NCBI GenBank assembly: GCA_963742725.1 | Contig: CAVUMX010000003.1 | Span: 2,170,001-2,234,000 of the forward strand | Reading direction: 5' to 3' | Source: CAVVAL01 sp963742725 | GTDB lineage: Bacteria; Actinomycetota; Actinomycetes; Mycobacteriales; Cryptosporangiaceae | Length of the DNA stretch: 64,000 bases | Shown here: positions 60,575 to 64,000 of the stretch, one piece after another | Numbering within the stretch: position 1 is the first letter of the stretch | How the letters are laid out: each line of letters opens with the position of its first letter | Position numbers and translations under genes: made by a program | Notes under the pieces: generated by a model | What the model was told of the DNA's origin: nothing | Seen by the model: the letters and a program-made list of their open reading frames with translations, nothing else | The model's database searches: none

Positions 60575-61771
60575 TCAGCGCAGGTCAGGGGTGGCGGCGA
60601 CGGGGCGGGTGGCCAGCTCGGCACGAGCCAGCGCGGTGAGGCGGTAGCCGCTGACGACCTCCTCGACCAGTCCCATCAGCATCAGCGTCGGCATCGTGCG
60701 CCGCACGTCCCGCGCTGGTAGTCCTGCGTCGGCCGCCACCTGTTCCAGCCGCACGGCCTTGCGGGCGGGCACCGCGTCCAGGATGCGTGCCGCGCGTGGC
60801 TCGAGGTCGTCGCGGCGTAGTCGCGACTCGGCCACCGGACTGCCCAGCGCCTCACCCACCTGGCCGACCTCCTCGATCACCTGCGACGACGAGCCGACGA
60901 GCCGGGCACCGAAGTCCCGGACGAGTTCGTGCGGCCCGACCGACATCGCCGACGTGACCGGGCCCGGCACCGCCATCACGACCCGCCCCAGCTCTTGGGC
61001 GCGGCGCGCCGTCATCCGCGTGCCGCTGCGTGACGCTGCCTCCACCACCACCGTGCCGCGACTCAGCGCCGCGATCACCCGATTCCGGACCAGGAACCTG
61101 TGGCGATAAGGACTGGTGCCCGGTGGCCACTCGCTCAGCAGCAGTCCGTCCTCGGCGATGCGCTCGAACAGGTTCGTGTGCCCGACCGGGTACGGCGTGT
61201 CGACGCCGCAGGCCATCACCGCGATCGTCGGGCCGCCTCCGCCCAGTGCGCCACGGTGCGCCGATGCGTCCACCCCGTACGCGCCGCCGGACACGACCGT
61301 CCAGCCACGGTCGGCGAGGCCGTAGCCGATCTCGCTAGCCACGTGATTCCCGTACGGCGTAGCGGCGCGGGCGCCGACCACCGATACCGCGCGCTCGGTC
61401 AGCGCGGAGAGAAGGCCCGGTCCGCGCGCCCAGAGGCAGAGCGGCGGAAGGACGTGTGGCTCGTCGCCCGTGCTGATGTCGACGAGGTCGTCCAGGACTG
61501 CCGGCCACTCCTCGTCCTCGGGGATGACCAGCCTGGCGCCGAGCCGCTCGCACCGGGCCAGATCCTGACGCGCGACGTCCAGCGGATCGGTCTCACCACG
61601 ACGGGCCTTGACCGCGAGGTGCAACCGTTCCGAAACCGTCCCATCGCGGAGCCTGTCCAGTGCGGCGACCGGCCCGACGTCGCGGACCAGCAGCCCCAGT
61701 TCCCGGTGGCCAGGCTCGACGAGCCGGGCGAGCGCCGCCCTGGCGGCACGCACGTCCTCGTGGCCGCTCAT
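60575..61771 (-). CDS. dprA: DNA-processing protein A
   Basis: The 398-residue protein has the DprA Rossmann core: VSVVGARAATPYGNHVASEIGYGLADRGWTVVSGGAYGVDASAHRGAL, VMACGVDTPYPVGHTNLFERI, NRVIAALSRGTVVVEAASRSGTRMTAR and a C-terminal winged-helix-like domain (about 330-390). It loads RecA on incoming single-stranded DNA in transformation. Its ATG overlaps the comM stop. Confidence 0.95.
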   Translation of the reverse strand: MSGHEDVRAARAALARLVEPGHRELGLLVRDVGPVAALDRLRDGTVSERLHLAVKARRGETDPLDVARQDLARCERLGARLVIPEDEEWPAVLDDLVDISTGDEPHVLPPLCLWARGPGLLSALTERAVSVVGARAATPYGNHVASEIGYGLADRGWTVVSGGAYGVDASAHRGALGGGGPTIAVMACGVDTPYPVGHTNLFERIAEDGLLLSEWPPGTSPYRHRFLVRNRVIAALSRGTVVVEAASRSGTRMTARRAQELGRVVMAVPGPVTSAMSVGPHELVRDFGARLVGSSSQVIEEVGQVGEALGSPVAESRLRRDDLEPRAARILDAVPARKAVRLEQVAADAGLPARDVRRTMPTLMLMGLVEEVVSGYRLTALARAELATRPVAATPDLR

Positions 61772-63291
61772 GCTGCGGTCCGCAGGCGCAGGTAGGTGGC
61801 TTCGTTGACGTCCTCGGCCGTCGGGCTCGTCCGCCCGCCGCAGTCAGCGACGGTCCAGGCGAGGCGCAGCGCGCTGTCGTAGCCCCGGGCCGACACGGCG
61901 CCGGTGTCGATCTGGTGGTCCAGCGAGGCGGTGATCCGTCTCGGCAAGCGCCACCGGCCGCGCAGCGCCGACCCCGGTACCTCGCTGTTCGTCCGCCAGC
62001 CGTGGGCGCGCCACCGCTGCACCGCCGCCGCGCGGGCCACCGCGACCCGGGCGGCGACCACCGCGCTCGCCTCCATGTACGTCACCTCCGAGAGCAGCGC
62101 CGACCTCGTCACCGGCGGCAGTTGAAGCTGGATGTCGATGCGGTCGAGCAGCGGTCCGGACAGCCGGCCGAGGTAGCGCCGTTTGGTCGCGCTGCCGCAG
62201 ACGCAGGCGATGTCGCCGGCCGCGCTGGCGCACGGGCAGGGGTTCGCCGCGAGCACCAGCTGCACCCGCGCCGGATACCGCGCGACACCGCCCGCACGGG
62301 CGATCACGACCTCGCCGCGTTCCAGCGGTTGGCGCAGGGCGTCGAGCGTGCGCGCGGGGAACTCGGGTGCCTCGTCGAGGAGCAGGACGCCGTGATGGGC
62401 CAGCGACAGTGCGCCCGGCTTCGGCAGACCTGTCCCGCCGCCGACGAGCGCGGCCATGCTCGCCGTGTGGTGCGGCGCCTGGTACGGCGGACGCTGGATC
62501 AGCGGCGCACCGGCTACCAGCGCGCCCGCGACCGAGTGCAGCGCCGTCACCTCCAGGGCGGCGTCGACGTCGAGCGGAGGGAGCAGCCCCGGTAGGCGCT
62601 CGGCGAGCATGGTCTTGCCGGCTCCGGGCGGACCGAACAGTGCGACGTGATGACCACCCGCCGCGGCGACCTCGATCGCCGTGCGACCCGCAGCCTGGCC
62701 GACGATGTCCGCGAGATCGAGGGGCGGCGCCTCGCTGTCCGGCTGCGGTGGCGGGGCGGGCGCCGGGACCGGGGCGAAGTCACCGCGCGCGTACCGCAGC
62801 AGCTCCCGCAGCGTCGCGACGGGAAACGCCCGGACGCCCGGGACGAGCAGAGCCTCCGCCGCGTTCGCCGCCGGCACGACCACCCGTCGCACGCCGGCTC
62901 GCATCGCCGCCAGCACCGCCGGCAGGACGCCCCGGATCGACCGGACCCGCCCGTCCAGGCCCAGTTCGCCGATGAACGCCGTCCCGACCAACCCGGACTC
63001 GGGCACCACGCCTGCCGCCGTCAGGATCGCCGCCGCGACCGCCACGTCGAACCCGCTCCCGTGCTTCGGCAGCGACGCCGGACTGAGGCCGACGGTGATC
63101 CGGTGCGCCGGCCACGTCTCCCCCGAGTTGAGCACCGCCGCGCGCACGCGGTCCCGGGCCTGGGACACCGACGGATCCGGCAGCCCGGTGATGACGATCC
63201 CGGGAAGGCCCGTCGCGAGATGCGCCTCGACCTCGACGAGATGGCCCTGGACGCCGACGAGCGCCACCGAGACAGCGCGCGCGAACGCCAT
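61768..63291 (-). CDS. comM: YifB/ComM-family Mg-chelatase-like AAA+ ATPase
   Basis: The 507-residue protein has an N-terminal Lon-protease-like domain (VEAHLATGLPGIVITGLPDPSVSQARDRVRAAV), Walker A in HHVALFGPPGAGKTMLAERL, Walker B in GVLLLDEAPEFPARTLDALRQPLE and the Cys pair CPCASAAGDIACVCGSATKRRYLGRLSGPLLDRID. ComM is a helicase that extends recombination during natural transformation. It overlaps dprA and touches yraN, forming the conserved yraN-comM-dprA unit. Confidence 0.95.
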   Translation of the reverse strand: MAFARAVSVALVGVQGHLVEVEAHLATGLPGIVITGLPDPSVSQARDRVRAAVLNSGETWPAHRITVGLSPASLPKHGSGFDVAVAAAILTAAGVVPESGLVGTAFIGELGLDGRVRSIRGVLPAVLAAMRAGVRRVVVPAANAAEALLVPGVRAFPVATLRELLRYARGDFAPVPAPAPPPQPDSEAPPLDLADIVGQAAGRTAIEVAAAGGHHVALFGPPGAGKTMLAERLPGLLPPLDVDAALEVTALHSVAGALVAGAPLIQRPPYQAPHHTASMAALVGGGTGLPKPGALSLAHHGVLLLDEAPEFPARTLDALRQPLERGEVVIARAGGVARYPARVQLVLAANPCPCASAAGDIACVCGSATKRRYLGRLSGPLLDRIDIQLQLPPVTRSALLSEVTYMEASAVVAARVAVARAAAVQRWRAHGWRTNSEVPGSALRGRWRLPRRITASLDHQIDTGAVSARGYDSALRLAWTVADCGGRTSPTAEDVNEATYLRLRTAA

Positions 63292-63647
63292 CAGAACGCC
63301 CCGCGCAGGTGCTCGACGCGCGCGGCACCAGCCTGCTGCGGGTACACGCTGAGCACATCGAACCGGACCTCCGGCGGACGCAGCCCCGACTCAGCCAGCC
63401 ACAGCGTGGCGAGCCGCCTGATCCGGACGATCTTCGCCCGCACCACCGCTTCGGCCGCCGTCCCGAACTGACTGGAGCGTCTGGTCTTGACCTCGCAGAA
63501 GACCACCGCGCGGCCGTCCCGGGCCACGATGTCGAGCTCGCCGTGGGCGCAGCGCCAGTTCCGGTCGAGGACGACCAGACCGGCCGCCGTCAGGTGCCGC
63601 TCCGCTACTCGCTCCCCGTACGCGCCGACCGCGTCCTTCGCCCGCAT
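63291..63647 (-). CDS. yraN: UPF0102/YraN family endonuclease-fold protein
   Basis: The 118-residue protein has the restriction-endonuclease-like core: AVGAYGERVAERHLTAAGLVVLDRNWRCAHGELDIVARDGRAVVFCEVKTR, with Glu, Asp and the ExK pair. Its cellular role is unsettled. The ATG at 63647 gives the normal family length. It is first in the yraN-comM-dprA unit. Confidence 0.92.
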   Translation of the reverse strand: MRAKDAVGAYGERVAERHLTAAGLVVLDRNWRCAHGELDIVARDGRAVVFCEVKTRRSSQFGTAAEAVVRAKIVRIRRLATLWLAESGLRPPEVRFDVLSVYPQQAGAARVEHLRGAF

Positions 63648-64000
63648 GGCTCGCCTCCTCGATCCTCGGCTGCCATCAGCGTCGTGGCGATGCCGGCCCG
63701 AAGCACGAGGCAGCGGACGATCTGTGGATGACGGATGCCAATGTGGACAACCGGAGGCGGCGGCGCCAGATGTGCTAAGTGCCGGGAGGTCGCCCTCCCG
63801 GCACTCCGCGAGCGATGTGTTAGCGGTTCGGCCCATGTGCCTCTCGGCCGACACCGGCCCAACGACTCGCGTTACGACGGGCCGCACCAGGACGGCCGTG
63901 TAATGACGACCGCCTACGAGTGCCGGCGGCAGCGGCGGCGCGTATGGCTTGCCGGCGGCAGAGCCGCCGCGTCACGACGGGCCGCACCACGACGTCACCG
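63648..64000. other. Right-end 353-bp region with terminator and repeats, no gene seen
   Basis: No supported gene was found. The region holds the hairpin at 63778-63805 and a 27-bp direct repeat (63868-63894 and 63968-63994, two mismatches, exactly 100 bp apart). In related genomes rnhB lies upstream of yraN; any such gene must start beyond this edge or end here unseen. Confidence 0.5.
63778..63805 (-). terminator. Hairpin terminator upstream of yraN
   Basis: AGTGCCGGGAGG (63778-63789) and CCTCCCGGCACT (63794-63805) are perfect 12-bp complements with a 4-nt loop. It probably ends a minus-strand transcript entering from beyond the right edge. Confidence 0.75.

Noticed and set aside
63648..64000. 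Start of rnhB or another upstream gene
   Set aside because: No motif or plausible frame is visible before the window edge.

Overview
The window is chromosomal DNA of a high-GC actinobacterium, probably a filamentous, sporulating one. Codons are strongly GC3-biased, GTG starts and ATGA stop/start overlaps are common, and the genes present (a WhiG-type sigma factor, DivIVA-like protein, DUF2631, MEP-pathway genes, the yraN-comM-dprA string) fit Actinomycetota. No rRNA, tRNA, CRISPR array, transposase or prophage gene was found. The genus cannot be fixed from the sequence alone.

Layout. 1-5.7 kb: end of a secreted phosphodiesterase, HAD phosphatase, class III CoA-transferase, HIT protein, a 43-residue ORF and a frame-broken secreted GH5 glycosidase. 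5.7-12.5 kb: proS, a nucleotidyltransferase next to a VapBC toxin-antitoxin pair, VIT metal transporter, YaaA, a phosphotransferase and a rhodanese. 12.7-20.9 kb: a reduced Tad-type secretion locus (CpaB-like, CpaE, CpaF, a VWA-TadB fusion, TadC) between two response regulators, one with a degenerate receiver. 20.9-29.2 kb: map, an MFS exporter, a hydrolase with an HTH protein, GNAT, ispG, rseP, dxr. 29.3-48.4 kb: TetR, an EAL-GAF protein, then genes for polyamine/diamine and glutarate use: a saccharopine-dehydrogenase-like gene (frame-broken), an MBL-Rieske protein, potABCD, FAD amine oxidase, aldehyde dehydrogenase, CoA-transferase, glutaryl-CoA dehydrogenase, Lrp regulator, class III aminotransferase; a secreted serine protease and a pseudouridine synthase sit among them. 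48.4-64 kb: DUF2631, DivIVA, rlmN, cdsA, frr, pyrH, tsf, rpsB, a frame-broken aminotransferase, an M23 peptidase, whiG, a xerC-like recombinase interrupted by a minisatellite, dprA, comM, yraN.

How the genes fit together. PotABCD would import putrescine, spermidine or cadaverine. The aminotransferase and/or FAD oxidase would make aminoaldehydes, and the dehydrogenase would oxidise them to GABA or 5-aminovalerate. The CoA-transferase and glutaryl-CoA dehydrogenase would finish a C5 branch to crotonyl-CoA. The Lrp gene overlaps the aminotransferase gene and probably controls this set. The 49-64 kb block is housekeeping: translation, lipid and nucleotide metabolism, DNA uptake and recombination.

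Most unusual features. (1) Five genes have single frame breaks, two at four-base G/C runs and two inside coding minisatellites, so assembly error and real repeat-driven variation must be told apart. (2) There are small dispersed palindromic elements: a 66-bp pair at 65/66 identity plus a diverged third copy, and an ACCGGTGGGATC palindrome at two gene ends, one of which also encodes the C-terminus of the 43-residue ORF. (3) The Tad-like locus has a VWA-TadB fusion but no visible pilin or peptidase. (4) A single polypeptide joins an MBL fold to a Rieske centre.
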